10,000 nucleotides of DNA. Origin: Chloroflexota bacterium. Its GTDB lineage: Bacteria; Chloroflexota; Anaerolineae; Anaerolineales; Villigracilaceae. The notes beneath the pieces are model-generated. The model was given only the letters and a program-made list of their open reading frames with translations. It searched no databases and had not been told where the DNA came from. The stretch covers positions 1 through 10,000 of the forward strand of contig JAIWOB010000126.1 of assembly GCA_020217065.1 (NCBI GenBank), read 5' to 3'. This document shows positions 1-6,460 of the stretch, in pieces (position 1 is the first letter of the stretch; each line of letters opens with the position of its first letter). Made by a program: the position numbers and the translations under genes.

Positions 1-238
1 CGGGAGATTTGATTTTTTGGGCTTTCAAAGCGGCAAGCATATCCTTTCCGCTCAAACCCGGCAAATTCAAATTTACGAGAATTAGACTCGGCGCAGACTG
101 AATCGCGAACTTAATCGCCGAAGCCGCATCCCCGACCACCTTCACTGGGTAGCCAAGCGGCTGCAAAGATTGCCTGCCGATTAAATCGGCAATATCTGGG
201 TCGTTTTCGACAATGAGAATCTGTTCCCCGGACGCCAT
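1..238 (-). CDS. Receiver-domain protein (response regulator-like), N-terminal part, phospho-acceptor Asp replaced by Asn
   Basis: The minus strand reads an open frame from an ATG at 238 to the window edge, giving 79 residues without a stop. It begins MASGEQILIVENDPDIADLI and continues through SAPSLILVNLNLPGLSGKDML, the beta1-alpha1 and beta3-loop pattern of a CheY-like receiver domain. In typical receivers the first strand ends in an acidic pair and the third strand ends in the phosphorylated Asp (LILLDLNLPG). Here the acidic cluster is E11-N12-D13 and the acceptor position is N56. If the read is right, this copy cannot be phosphorylated in the normal way. The start is supported by AAAGGA at 246-251, seven bases upstream. 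The domain's conserved Thr/Ser and Lys, and any output domain, lie outside the window. It could be a stand-alone receiver or the front of a larger regulator. The family call is firm and the function is open. Confidence 0.82.
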   Translation of the reverse strand, partial: MASGEQILIVENDPDIADLIGRQSLQPLGYPVKVVGDAASAIKFAIQSAPSLILVNLNLPGLSGKDMLAALKAQKIKSP

Positions 239-289
239 AATTTTTTCCTTTGCGGAGATTCTATCACCTTTTCGGGTACAATCGCGGAC
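239..289. promoter_or_regulatory. Divergent intergenic promoter region between the receiver gene and the glycosyltransferase
   Basis: These 51 bases separate two divergent starts. On the plus strand TACAAT (277-282) ends seven bases before the glycosyltransferase ATG at 290, with no good -35 and no Shine-Dalgarno, which suggests a leaderless transcript. On the minus strand TAGAAT (258-263) lies upstream of AAAGGA (246-251) and the ATG at 238. The two -10 boxes are so close that the promoters would overlap. The boxes are seen in the sequence; their use is inferred. Confidence 0.4.
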
Positions 290-1282
290 ATGAATTTTGC
301 CGAATTCGATATTGCGGCGGTCATTCCAGCCTACAAAGTGGAGCGCGACCTCAAAGCCGTATTGCGCGGGCTTCCGCCTTACATAAAACACATCGTTGTT
401 GTGGACGACGCGTCGCCCGATTCCAGCGGAGAGGTTGCGGCAGAGGCGGCAAAGGAAGACGGGCGAATTGTACTCGTCAGACATTCCAAAAATCAAGGAG
501 TGGGCGGGGCAATGGTCAGCGGTTTTCGCAAGGCGCTCGAGCTGGGCGCGCAGATTGCGATAAAACTCGACGGCGACGGTCAAATGGACCCAAAACATAT
601 CCCCGCGCTGGTCGCGCCGCTGATTCAAGGCAAAGCCGATTACGTCAAAGGCAACCGTTTCCGCGATTTTCAAGCCTTGCGGAAAATGCCCTTTGTCCGC
701 CGCGTGGGCAATCTGGGCTTAAGTTTTCTCGCCAAAGCGGCGACGGGATACTGGAATATCTTCGACCCGACCAACGGCTTCTTCGCCATTCGCGCGGAAA
801 TTCTTCGTCAATTGCCCCTGGAGCAAATAGACCGGGGATATTTTTTCGAAACGTCCATGCTCGCCAATTTATACCTGCTCGGGGCGCTGGCGATGGACGT
901 TCCGATTCCCGCCCGCTATGGAAACGAGACCTCCAGTCTTTCCATCCGCCGCGCGCTGTTTGAGTTTCCGTTCAAGCTGTTATACACGTTTTTTCGCCGC
1001 ATTCTTCTGCGTTATTACATTTATGATTTTTCGATGATGTCGCTGTACTTAATGGCGGGAATTCCGCTGCTCTTATTTGGCGGCGTTTTTGGCGCAGTTA
1101 AATGGATTCAATACGCCAGCGTAAACGTCCCCGCGCCAACCGGCACGGTGATGCTGCCGACGCTTTCGGTGATTTTAGGGATTCAAATTCTGCTCTCCGC
1201 CATCGAAATTGACATGAACTCCGTCCCCCGCAAACCGCTCACGGAAGCGCTGGAGAACAAAAAGTCAAATGGCAGGGCTTGA
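290..1282 (+). CDS. Family 2 glycosyltransferase, DPM1/GtrB-like, with two C-terminal membrane segments
   Basis: This 330-residue protein has the GT-A fold signatures of family 2 glycosyltransferases: a start strand VIPAYKVERD (residues 11-20), VVVDDASPDSS around 36-46, and DGDGQMDP at 94-101, whose acidic residues bind the metal and nucleotide sugar. The FDPTNGFFAIRAE segment (158-170) is typical of the polyprenyl-phosphate mannose/glucose synthase branch. Two hydrophobic segments follow, at about 249-271 and 286-306, as in GtrB-like enzymes. Known members move a sugar from UDP- or GDP-sugar onto undecaprenyl phosphate at the cytoplasmic face for use in glycolipids, O-antigen or protein glycosylation. 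The sugar cannot be told from sequence. The ATG at 290 fits the domain start, has no Shine-Dalgarno, and sits seven bases after a TACAAT box. The next gene starts 33 bases downstream and has its own promoter. Confidence 0.9.
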   Translation: MNFAEFDIAAVIPAYKVERDLKAVLRGLPPYIKHIVVVDDASPDSSGEVAAEAAKEDGRIVLVRHSKNQGVGGAMVSGFRKALELGAQIAIKLDGDGQMDPKHIPALVAPLIQGKADYVKGNRFRDFQALRKMPFVRRVGNLGLSFLAKAATGYWNIFDPTNGFFAIRAEILRQLPLEQIDRGYFFETSMLANLYLLGALAMDVPIPARYGNETSSLSIRRALFEFPFKLLYTFFRRILLRYYIYDFSMMSLYLMAGIPLLLFGGVFGAVKWIQYASVNVPAPTGTVMLPTLSVILGIQILLSAIEIDMNSVPRKPLTEALENKKSNGRA

Positions 1283-1306
1283 AAAAGATTTAGGGTCTTT
1301 TATACT
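1279..1306 (+). promoter_or_regulatory. Sigma70-type promoter for the 732-residue methyltransferase-like gene
   Basis: TTGAAA (1279-1284) and TATACT (1301-1306) are separated by 16 bases. The -35 box overlaps the stop codon of the glycosyltransferase (TGA, 1280-1282). The predicted transcription start is within a few bases of the ATG at 1316, and there is no Shine-Dalgarno, so the mRNA would be leaderless or nearly so. Confidence 0.6.
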
Positions 1307-1315
1307 TAATCCAAG

Positions 1316-3514
1316 ATGGAATTTCAACCTTACATCCCTGGATTGAAGCCCGCCGACCCAGGACCGCTTTCGCGTTTTTTACCCGCGTTGGAAGAAGGCG
1401 TAGTTTCCGCCTGGCTGGGAGGGTTAAATCAGACGGGAAGCTGGCTGCTCGACCCCTTTGGCTTCTCTCCGCGTTTGGTTTTAGAAGCCGCCCGCAGCGG
1501 ATACCGCGTATTGGTGACGGCAAACAACCCCATCACAAGGTTTCTGTTGGAAATGTCGGCAAAACCGCCGCCGCAAAGCGAGTTCACCGCCGCCCTGGCA
1601 GACTTGGGCGCCGTCAAAAAAGGGGGAGAAAGGCTTGAGATTCACCTCCAATCTCTTTACCGAACAACCTGCGAAAAATGCGAGGAACAAATTCAGGCGC
1701 AAGCCTTTTTGTGGCGCAAAGGCGCAGACGCGCCTTACGCAAAAATTTATGAATGCCCGCATTGCGGCGACGCAGGCGAGCGCCCCGCCCGCGAAGAAGA
1801 CGAGGAACGCGCAAAAAAAATCGCCGAGACCGACGTCCTGCATCGTTCGCGCGCGTTCGAAAAAGTCGTCTCGCTGCACGACGAAGACCGTATCTACGCG
1901 GAAGAAGCCATCAGCCACTACCTGCCGCGCCCGCTTTACGCGCTGACGACTGTTATCAACCGCCTCGAACATTTAAGTCTGACCTCTGAACGCAAACGCG
2001 CCCTGACGGCGTTGATTCTCGCCGCCTGCGACGCGGGCAACACGCTTTGGGCGCACCCCGCCGAACGCCCGCGCCCAAAGCAATTAAGCGCTCCCAGCCA
2101 ATTTCGAGAACACAACGTCTGGATGGCGCTGGAACGCGGGCTAACCCTCTGGTCGGAGACGGGAGCGCCAATCGTCTGCGAAGCCTGGCCCCAAAAGATT
2201 CCAGAGAGCGGCGGCGTTCTCATCTACGAGGGAAGGCTGAAAAATCTCGCGCAGACCGTCAAAAAAGAAATTCCAATCGCCGCTGTCATTGGCTGCGCGC
2301 CGCGCCCCAACCAAGCGTTCTGGACTCTCTCCGCCTTGTGGGCGGGATGGCTGTGGGGGCAAGAAGCCGTAGAGCCTTACAAAACCGCGCTGCGCCGCCG
2401 CCGCTATGACTGGGCTTGGAACGCCACCGCGCTTCATGCGGCATTCAACCGCCTGCGCGAATTAATCCCCGACGGCGCGCCGTTTTTCGCTTTATTGCCC
2501 GAACCTGAACCCGCTTACCTCACTTCCGTATTTACGGCGGCAGACGCCGCTGGATTTTCCTTGCAAAGCGCGGCGCTGCGAACCGAACACGACCCCGCGC
2601 AGGCGCTTTGGAAAAACGCACAGCCCGTCAAAACCAGCGCCGGCGCCAACGAAACCTTTCTGCGCGCCGCCATTTATGATTATCTTGCGGAGCGCGGCGA
2701 GCCTGCCGTTTATCTGCACATCCACGCTGCGGGCTTGGCTGCGCTGACCCAAACAATCTCTCTCAAACCTCCACAGGCGGAATTTGACGAGGCTCTGCGA
2801 AAGACCAACTCGTTGTTTGACGCGGCGTTGAAAGGCGACGGCAGGTTTATCCACTATTCCAGCGGGGAAAGCGTAGACAGCGGCATGTGGGGATTGCCCT
2901 TCGGCGGCGAATCGCTGTCTGACCGCGTGGAAATGGCTATCGTCAATTACCTGCAAAAGAATCCGCAAGCGCTCTATCTTGAAGTTGAAGCGGATTTAAA
3001 TCCGCGCTTTCCGGGCTTGTTAACGCCCTCAAAAGGGTTAATTTACGCCGTGTTAAATTCATACGCCGAAAAAGAGGCGGGCGTTTGGAGGCTGCGCGCC
3101 GAAGATGCGGCGTCTGCGCGGCGCGAAGAATTGAAGACAATGTACGCGCTCATCGAAGCCATCGGCTCGCGGCTGGGTTACGTCACCCGCAGAGAGGACA
3201 AAATCCTGCGCTGGGAGGAAAACGGCATTCCAGCGCGGACGTTTTACGTACTGGCGTCCGCCCTGTTGACGCGGGCACTGCGCAATTCCGCCCCAAACAC
3301 AGTCATCGTCATTCCCGGCGGGCGAGCCGCTCTCGCCGCTTACAAACAGGAACGCGACCCATCGCTCGCCGCGCAAATGAAAAAGCACAGGCTGGTCAAA
3401 TATCGTCTATTGCGAAGTCTGCCCGACCTGCCGATTTTGACCCGCGAAACTTTCGAAGACCAGATTGCCAGAGACCCCGTGGAAAAATCTGACGGACAGA
3501 TGATGATGTTTTAA
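1316..3514 (+). CDS. Large methyltransferase-like protein with zinc ribbon, lacking the DPPY catalytic motif
   Basis: I do not recognise a named gene. The 732-residue protein begins with LLDPFGFSPRLVLEAARSGYRVLVTANNP (residues 44-72). This matches the SAM-binding start of DNA adenine methylases (DPFxGSGTTxxEAxxxGxxxxGxDxNP), with the second glycine region and acidic residue altered (T68-A-N-N-P). A four-cysteine zinc ribbon follows, C119-x2-C122 and C147-x2-C150, at a place where many such methylases carry one. Around 321-348, IAAVIGCAPRPNQAFWTLSALWAGWLWG lines up with the usual VDPPYxxNxxYxxLxxFFYxWL region, but DPPY has become CAPRP. The following YDWAWNATALHAAFNRLRELIPDG and GFSLQSAA segments also fit that fold. 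Residues 440-732 hold a further domain of unknown role, ending QMMMF. Catalysis looks lost while the scaffold is kept. The start is set by a promoter just upstream. It may instead be an unrelated Rossmann protein. Confidence 0.72.
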   Translation: MEFQPYIPGLKPADPGPLSRFLPALEEGVVSAWLGGLNQTGSWLLDPFGFSPRLVLEAARSGYRVLVTANNPITRFLLEMSAKPPPQSEFTAALADLGAVKKGGERLEIHLQSLYRTTCEKCEEQIQAQAFLWRKGADAPYAKIYECPHCGDAGERPAREEDEERAKKIAETDVLHRSRAFEKVVSLHDEDRIYAEEAISHYLPRPLYALTTVINRLEHLSLTSERKRALTALILAACDAGNTLWAHPAERPRPKQLSAPSQFREHNVWMALERGLTLWSETGAPIVCEAWPQKIPESGGVLIYEGRLKNLAQTVKKEIPIAAVIGCAPRPNQAFWTLSALWAGWLWGQEAVEPYKTALRRRRYDWAWNATALHAAFNRLRELIPDGAPFFALLPEPEPAYLTSVFTAADAAGFSLQSAALRTEHDPAQALWKNAQPVKTSAGANETFLRAAIYDYLAERGEPAVYLHIHAAGLAALTQTISLKPPQAEFDEALRKTNSLFDAALKGDGRFIHYSSGESVDSGMWGLPFGGESLSDRVEMAIVNYLQKNPQALYLEVEADLNPRFPGLLTPSKGLIYAVLNSYAEKEAGVWRLRAEDAASARREELKTMYALIEAIGSRLGYVTRREDKILRWEENGIPARTFYVLASALLTRALRNSAPNTVIVIPGGRAALAAYKQERDPSLAAQMKKHRLVKYRLLRSLPDLPILTRETFEDQIARDPVEKSDGQMMMF

Positions 3515-3521
3515 AATCAGA

Positions 3522-3586
3522 CGTCATGGCGAGCAAAGCGAAACCATCTCCGCAAGCGTCCGGGTTGCTTCCGCGCCGCTCCGCCT
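3522..3586. repeat. Decayed copy of the dispersed GTCATTGCGAG-type inverted repeat
   Basis: The stretch from 3522 starts CGTCATGGCGAGCAAAGCG and goes on with AAACCATCTCC. This closely follows a widespread intergenic repeat that normally reads GTCATTGCGAGCAAAGCGAAGCAATCTC. Read on the minus strand it gives the familiar spurious peptide GFALLAMT. The right arm (about 3562-3586) is only an imperfect reverse complement of the left arm, so this looks like an eroded element. It lies between the methyltransferase-like gene and the lipoprotein, and its right arm overlaps the lipoprotein promoter. Family membership is from memory of the motif. Confidence 0.55.
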
Positions 3587-3593
3587 GTATACT
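3565..3593 (+). promoter_or_regulatory. Promoter of the NBR1-Ig/CAP lipoprotein gene
   Basis: TTGCTT (3565-3570) and TATACT (3588-3593) are separated by exactly 17 bases, with a TG at 3586-3587 directly before the -10 box. The transcript would start around 3600, giving a short leader with GGAG at 3605-3608 before the ATG at 3613. The promoter argues against the longer in-frame start at 3526. Confidence 0.6.
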
Positions 3594-3612
3594 TGCGGCG
3601 CGCTGGAGAATT

Positions 3613-4641
3613 ATGTTCAAAAAAATCCTTCTCATCATTCCGCTGCTTCTCGCTTCCTGTATTTCCGTTGACGCGGACTCGGGAACGCCGCTTACGGCTG
3701 GTCCCGCCTTCGTGACCTCAACCCTGCCGCCGACAAAGCAAGCCTATGTTCCCGCCACAATGACCGCCACTCCGGAAGTCGTTTTCTCGCCCACCGCCGC
3801 CGTCACCGCGCCGCCCAACTGCAGCGACCGCGCTGTTTTGCTGCGGGACGTAACCATTCAAGATAACACGCAAGTCCGCCCAGGCGAGACCTTTACCAAG
3901 ACCTGGGAGTTCCAGAACGTTGGCGACTGTCCATGGATAAACTATAAACTGGTCTTTGCCGCCGGCGACCAAATGGGAGCGCCGCTTTCCGCACCCATCC
4001 CAACCACGCTGTCGAACGAGAAAGCGGAGGTTTCCGTCGAATTAACCGCGCCCGCCGCCAGCGGAACATATACCGGCTATTTCACCCTGCACAACGCGAA
4101 CGACAAAATCGTGCCAATCGGCGCGGAACAAACCTTTTGGGTAAAAATCATCGTAGGCGGAACAAACGCCGCCGCGCCGGCGGCAAGCCCCACCCAGAGA
4201 GAGAGCGGGAGCGCCGGCGGCGGAAGGTCAGCCCATTGCAACTACGCTCAAAACGCAGGATACGTTAATCAGACAGCGTCATTAATCAACGCTGAACGCG
4301 CGAAAGCAGGTTTACCTGCGCTCACAATCAATTCCCAACTTGCCGCTCTGGCGCAAGCCCACGCGGCAGACATGGCGTGCAATGACAAAATCAGCCACAG
4401 CGGGTCGGACGGTTCCACCCCCGCCTCGCGGGCGGCAGCGGCAGGATACGCCGGCTCGTTCACAGAGGAAATCATTTACGGCGGCGGCGGGCCGGAAGCG
4501 GCGGTGACTTGGTGGATGAACGATAAAATCCACCGCGACGCCATATTGAAGGAAAAAACAACAGAAATGGGCGTGGGATACGCTTATTTTTCCAACGGTT
4601 CTTATGGGGATTTTATTGTGGTGGAATTTGGCAGTCAGTAA
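3613..4641 (+). CDS. Lipoprotein with NBR1-type Ig-like domain and C-terminal CAP (SCP/PR1) domain
   Basis: This 342-residue protein starts with a short signal peptide and the lipobox L13-A-S-C16, so it should be lipidated at C16 and held on the outer face of the membrane. A Thr/Pro-rich linker (about 20-68) leads to an NBR1-type Ig-like domain (about 70-180) with the hallmark FTKTWEFQNVGDCPW (94-108). After a Gly/Ser-rich spacer comes a CAP domain (about 222-340): LINAERAKAGLPAL, SHSG with H262, EEIIYGG with E286, WMNDKIHRDAIL with H307, and GVGYAYF. These align with YkwD-like bacterial CAP proteins, where these His and Glu positions form the cleft. The Asn of the usual HRxNIL is Ala here. 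The family's role in bacteria is poorly defined. A start at 3526 is open in frame but would bury the signal peptide and precede the promoter, so ATG 3613 is chosen. Confidence 0.88.
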   Translation: MFKKILLIIPLLLASCISVDADSGTPLTAGPAFVTSTLPPTKQAYVPATMTATPEVVFSPTAAVTAPPNCSDRAVLLRDVTIQDNTQVRPGETFTKTWEFQNVGDCPWINYKLVFAAGDQMGAPLSAPIPTTLSNEKAEVSVELTAPAASGTYTGYFTLHNANDKIVPIGAEQTFWVKIIVGGTNAAAPAASPTQRESGSAGGGRSAHCNYAQNAGYVNQTASLINAERAKAGLPALTINSQLAALAQAHAADMACNDKISHSGSDGSTPASRAAAAGYAGSFTEEIIYGGGGPEAAVTWWMNDKIHRDAILKEKTTEMGVGYAYFSNGSYGDFIVVEFGSQ

Positions 4642-4704
4642 ACTTCAATTTTCCGAGTTATGCGTCTTTTTTCGTTTTCTGACATTTCTCCGCCCTCCAA
4701 AAAA

Positions 4705-4740
4705 TTGCCATTAAAAGCGAAATTCACAGTATAATTTCGC
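4705..4740 (+). promoter_or_regulatory. Promoter of tRNA-Leu (and probably tig), with an 8-bp inverted repeat around the -10 box
   Basis: TTGCCA (4705-4710) and a consensus TATAAT (4730-4735) are separated by 19 bases, slightly long. Transcription would start around 4742, about nine bases before the mature tRNA. GCGAAATT (4717-4724) and AATTTCGC (4733-4740) form a perfect 8-bp inverted repeat with an 8-base spacer that overlaps the -10 box. This could be an operator or chance. No other promoter is seen between the tRNA and tig. Confidence 0.55.
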
Positions 4741-4750
4741 CGCCCAGCGC

Positions 4751-4832
4751 GGGGACGTGCTGGAATTGGCAGACAGGCATGACTTAGGATCATGTGCCGC
4801 AAGGCGTGTGGGTTCGACCCCCACCGTCCCCA
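4751..4832 (+). tRNA. tRNA-Leu, anticodon UAG
   Basis: The 82 bases fold as a class II tRNA. The acceptor arms GGGGACG (4751-4757) and CGTCCCC (4825-4831) pair fully, with discriminator A4832. The D arm resembles other leucine tRNAs (TG CTGG AATTGGCAGA). The anticodon stem is CATGA/TCATG, and the loop CTTAGGA holds anticodon TAG at 4785-4787. The long variable arm GCC-GCAA-GGC is diagnostic of Leu/Ser/Tyr tRNAs. The T arm is GTGGG/CCCAC with TTCGACC. A long variable arm plus anticodon UAG gives leucine, reading CUN codons. The 3' CCA is not encoded (ACT follows), so it must be added by a nucleotidyltransferase. Confidence 0.96.
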
Positions 4833-4840
4833 CTATAACC

Positions 4841-4856
4841 CGTCATGGAGATGACG
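4841..4856 (+). other. Small hairpin between tRNA-Leu and tig
   Basis: CGTCAT and ATGACG (4841-4846 and 4851-4856) form a perfect 6-bp stem with a GGAG loop, eight bases after the tRNA and 17 before the tig start codon. No U-tract follows, so it is not a simple terminator. It could mark tRNA 3' processing or stabilise the tig mRNA end. It also contains an ATG GAG ATG ACG TAA mini-frame. Confidence 0.35.
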
Positions 4857-4873
4857 TAAATAAGGAAGAAACT

Positions 4874-6283
4874 TTGAACATCGAAAAACAATATCAAGAC
4901 GACCACTCCGTTAAACTCATTGTCGAATTCGACGCGGAAAAAACAAACGCTTACAAACGCCGCGCCGCCGCCCGCATTTCTTCACGCAGCAAAATTCCCG
5001 GCTTTCGTCCCGGCAAAGCCCCTTACGAAATCGTAGTCCGCAATTTCGGCGAAGGCGCCATCGCAGAGCAGGCGATAGACCTCTTGATTGACGACGAATA
5101 TTCAAAAATTCTGACCGAAGCGGAAGTCAACCCCGGCGCAGCCGGCGCGCTCGAGTCGGTAGACAACCTCGACCCGTTTAAGATGACCTTTCACGTGCCG
5201 CTCGCCCCTGAAGTGGACCTGGGCGACTATCACGCTGTCCGTCTCCCTTACGAATGGCAGGCGCCCGGCGAAAAAGAAGTGGAAGAGGCGCTCGAAAATC
5301 TGCGTCAAATGTATTCCACCACCGAAACGGTGGAGCGCGAAATCCAGACCGGCGATTATGTCCTGCTGGATGTGGAATCGGAAACGACGGAGCTCAACCG
5401 CAAGGGATTTGCGACCTTCGTCCGCAATGAAGACCGAGACGGCGAGTGGCCCTATAGCGGTTTCGCCAAAGAACTAATCGGGTTGAAATCTGGCGAGAGC
5501 AAAACCATAACTCACGCTTTCCCTGAAGATTGGGACGTGGAAGAACTCAAGGGCAAGAGCGCAGACATCAAAGTCACAATCAAAACCGTGCGCGGCGTAA
5601 CCCTGCCTGACCTCGACGACGAGTTGGCGAAGATGACCGGCGCCGGCGACACGTTGGACGCTCTCCGCGAAGCGGTTAAAAAGGACGTAGAAGCCCGCTC
5701 CAAAGACGAATACGACGACAAATATTTCGCCGACCTCATCGAAAAAATCAAAGAAGGCGCGACTATTAAATACCACGCGCGCACCCTTGAGCATGAAAGC
5801 GAACATGTTCTTTCCGACCTTTCCAGCCGCCTGGCGCAGCAAAACATGGACTTAGAAGCCTATTTTAAGGCGCGCAACACCACCCGCGAGAAATTTATCG
5901 AAGAAGAGGTCAACCCCGTCGCCAAAAAACGCCTTGAGCGCAGCCTCATCTTGGATGAAATCATTCGCAGAGAAAAGATACAAGCGGACAACGCTTCTCT
6001 TGAATCAGAATACAACAACACGATGTTCAGTTTGATGCAGCAAGGCATAGACCTCTCAAAAGCGCGCGGCGGCAGGCAGGGGCAGCGTCAGATTAGCCAG
6101 GCGATTGCCATGGAATCCATCAGCCGCGTGGTGACCCGCAAAGCGCTGGACACGCTCAAAGCCATTGCGACGGGCGAATACAAGCCCGCGGAAGAGACGC
6201 CAGAGAGCCAAGCCGCCGCGGAAGAGCCAAAAGAAGAATCTCAATCTGAATCTTCCGACCAGCAAGAAAAGACTGCCGAGTAG
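4874..6283 (+). CDS. tig: Trigger factor (ribosome-associated chaperone and prolyl isomerase)
   Basis: Trigger factor binds ribosomal protein L23 at the exit tunnel and shields nascent chains. The 469-residue product begins MNIEKQYQDDHSVKLIVEFD. Its ribosome-docking signature GFRPGKAP falls at residues 43-50, the same numbering as in E. coli, which strongly supports the TTG start at 4874. AAGGAAG at 4862-4868 is a good Shine-Dalgarno five bases before it. Reading back to 4757 stays open, but that would start inside the tRNA gene. The N-terminal domain covers about 1-115 and the FKBP-like isomerase domain about 150-240 (GDYVLLDVES, then GFAKELIGLKSGESK). The helical C-terminal substrate cradle covers about 245-440. 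The last 30 residues are an acidic Glu/Gln/Ser tail. The gene lies 41 bases after tRNA-Leu with no promoter between, so the two are probably co-transcribed. tig followed by clpP is a conserved order in many bacteria. Confidence 0.96.
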   Translation: MNIEKQYQDDHSVKLIVEFDAEKTNAYKRRAAARISSRSKIPGFRPGKAPYEIVVRNFGEGAIAEQAIDLLIDDEYSKILTEAEVNPGAAGALESVDNLDPFKMTFHVPLAPEVDLGDYHAVRLPYEWQAPGEKEVEEALENLRQMYSTTETVEREIQTGDYVLLDVESETTELNRKGFATFVRNEDRDGEWPYSGFAKELIGLKSGESKTITHAFPEDWDVEELKGKSADIKVTIKTVRGVTLPDLDDELAKMTGAGDTLDALREAVKKDVEARSKDEYDDKYFADLIEKIKEGATIKYHARTLEHESEHVLSDLSSRLAQQNMDLEAYFKARNTTREKFIEEEVNPVAKKRLERSLILDEIIRREKIQADNASLESEYNNTMFSLMQQGIDLSKARGGRQGQRQISQAIAMESISRVVTRKALDTLKAIATGEYKPAEETPESQAAAEEPKEESQSESSDQQEKTAE

Positions 6284-6354
6284 TTCGCGGCTTATCGCAA
6301 AGCGCCCGCCCTGAAACCAATTGAAAAAAGGGAAGCGGGCAGCGACTTTTACCG

Positions 6355-6396
6355 ACAAAAAATCATTGCGGGTTTGCGCCTGCAATGATTTTTTGT
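6355..6396 (+). terminator. Rho-independent terminator between tig and clpP
   Basis: ACAAAAAATCATTGC (6355-6369) and its perfect reverse complement GCAATGATTTTTTGT (6382-6396) form a 15-bp stem around a 12-base loop that can pair further through GGG/GCC. The T6 run sits in the 3' arm with an A6 run opposite, so it could work on both strands. A weaker GCCCGC/GCGGGC pair (6304-6309 and 6335-6340) precedes it. This would separate tig from clpP transcription. Confidence 0.8.
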
Positions 6397-6429
6397 AAAG
6401 ACTCTAACAAAAATCCAATAGACTTTGGG

Positions 6430-6454
6430 TATCATAGCGCTAATAAAAAAGGAG
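6430..6454 (+). promoter_or_regulatory. Probable clpP -10 box and ribosome binding site
   Basis: TATCAT (6430-6435) lies after the tig terminator and 25 bases before the clpP ATG, with no convincing -35. AAGGAG (6449-6454) is a strong Shine-Dalgarno six bases before ATG 6461 and decides the start over the in-frame TTG at 6425. Confidence 0.45.
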
Positions 6455-6460
6455 ACCAAC

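Noticed and set aside
250..963. 237-codon open frame overlapping the glycosyltransferase
   Set aside because: The peptide is Arg/Gly/Ser-rich with no family features. It is a shadow frame of GC-rich coding DNA.
2492..2968. 158-codon minus-strand frame within the methyltransferase-like gene
   Set aside because: No recognisable domain and no promoter or ribosome site; it mirrors the coding bias of the plus-strand gene.
3526..3612. Longer start for the CAP lipoprotein at ATG 3526
   Set aside because: It would put 29 residues before the signal peptide and lipobox and would begin upstream of the promoter, inside the dispersed repeat.
4642..4704. T-rich stretch after the lipoprotein stop as a terminator
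   Set aside because: T runs are present at 4665-4680 but I find no convincing stem before them.
4757..4873. Open in-frame extension of tig upstream to 4757
   Set aside because: It starts inside the tRNA-Leu gene. TTG 4874 has a good Shine-Dalgarno and puts GFRPGKAP at residues 43-50 as in E. coli.
6425..6460. Longer start for clpP at TTG 6425
   Set aside because: It overlaps the likely -10 box and the AAGGAG site. ATG 6461 gives the normal ClpP N-terminus.
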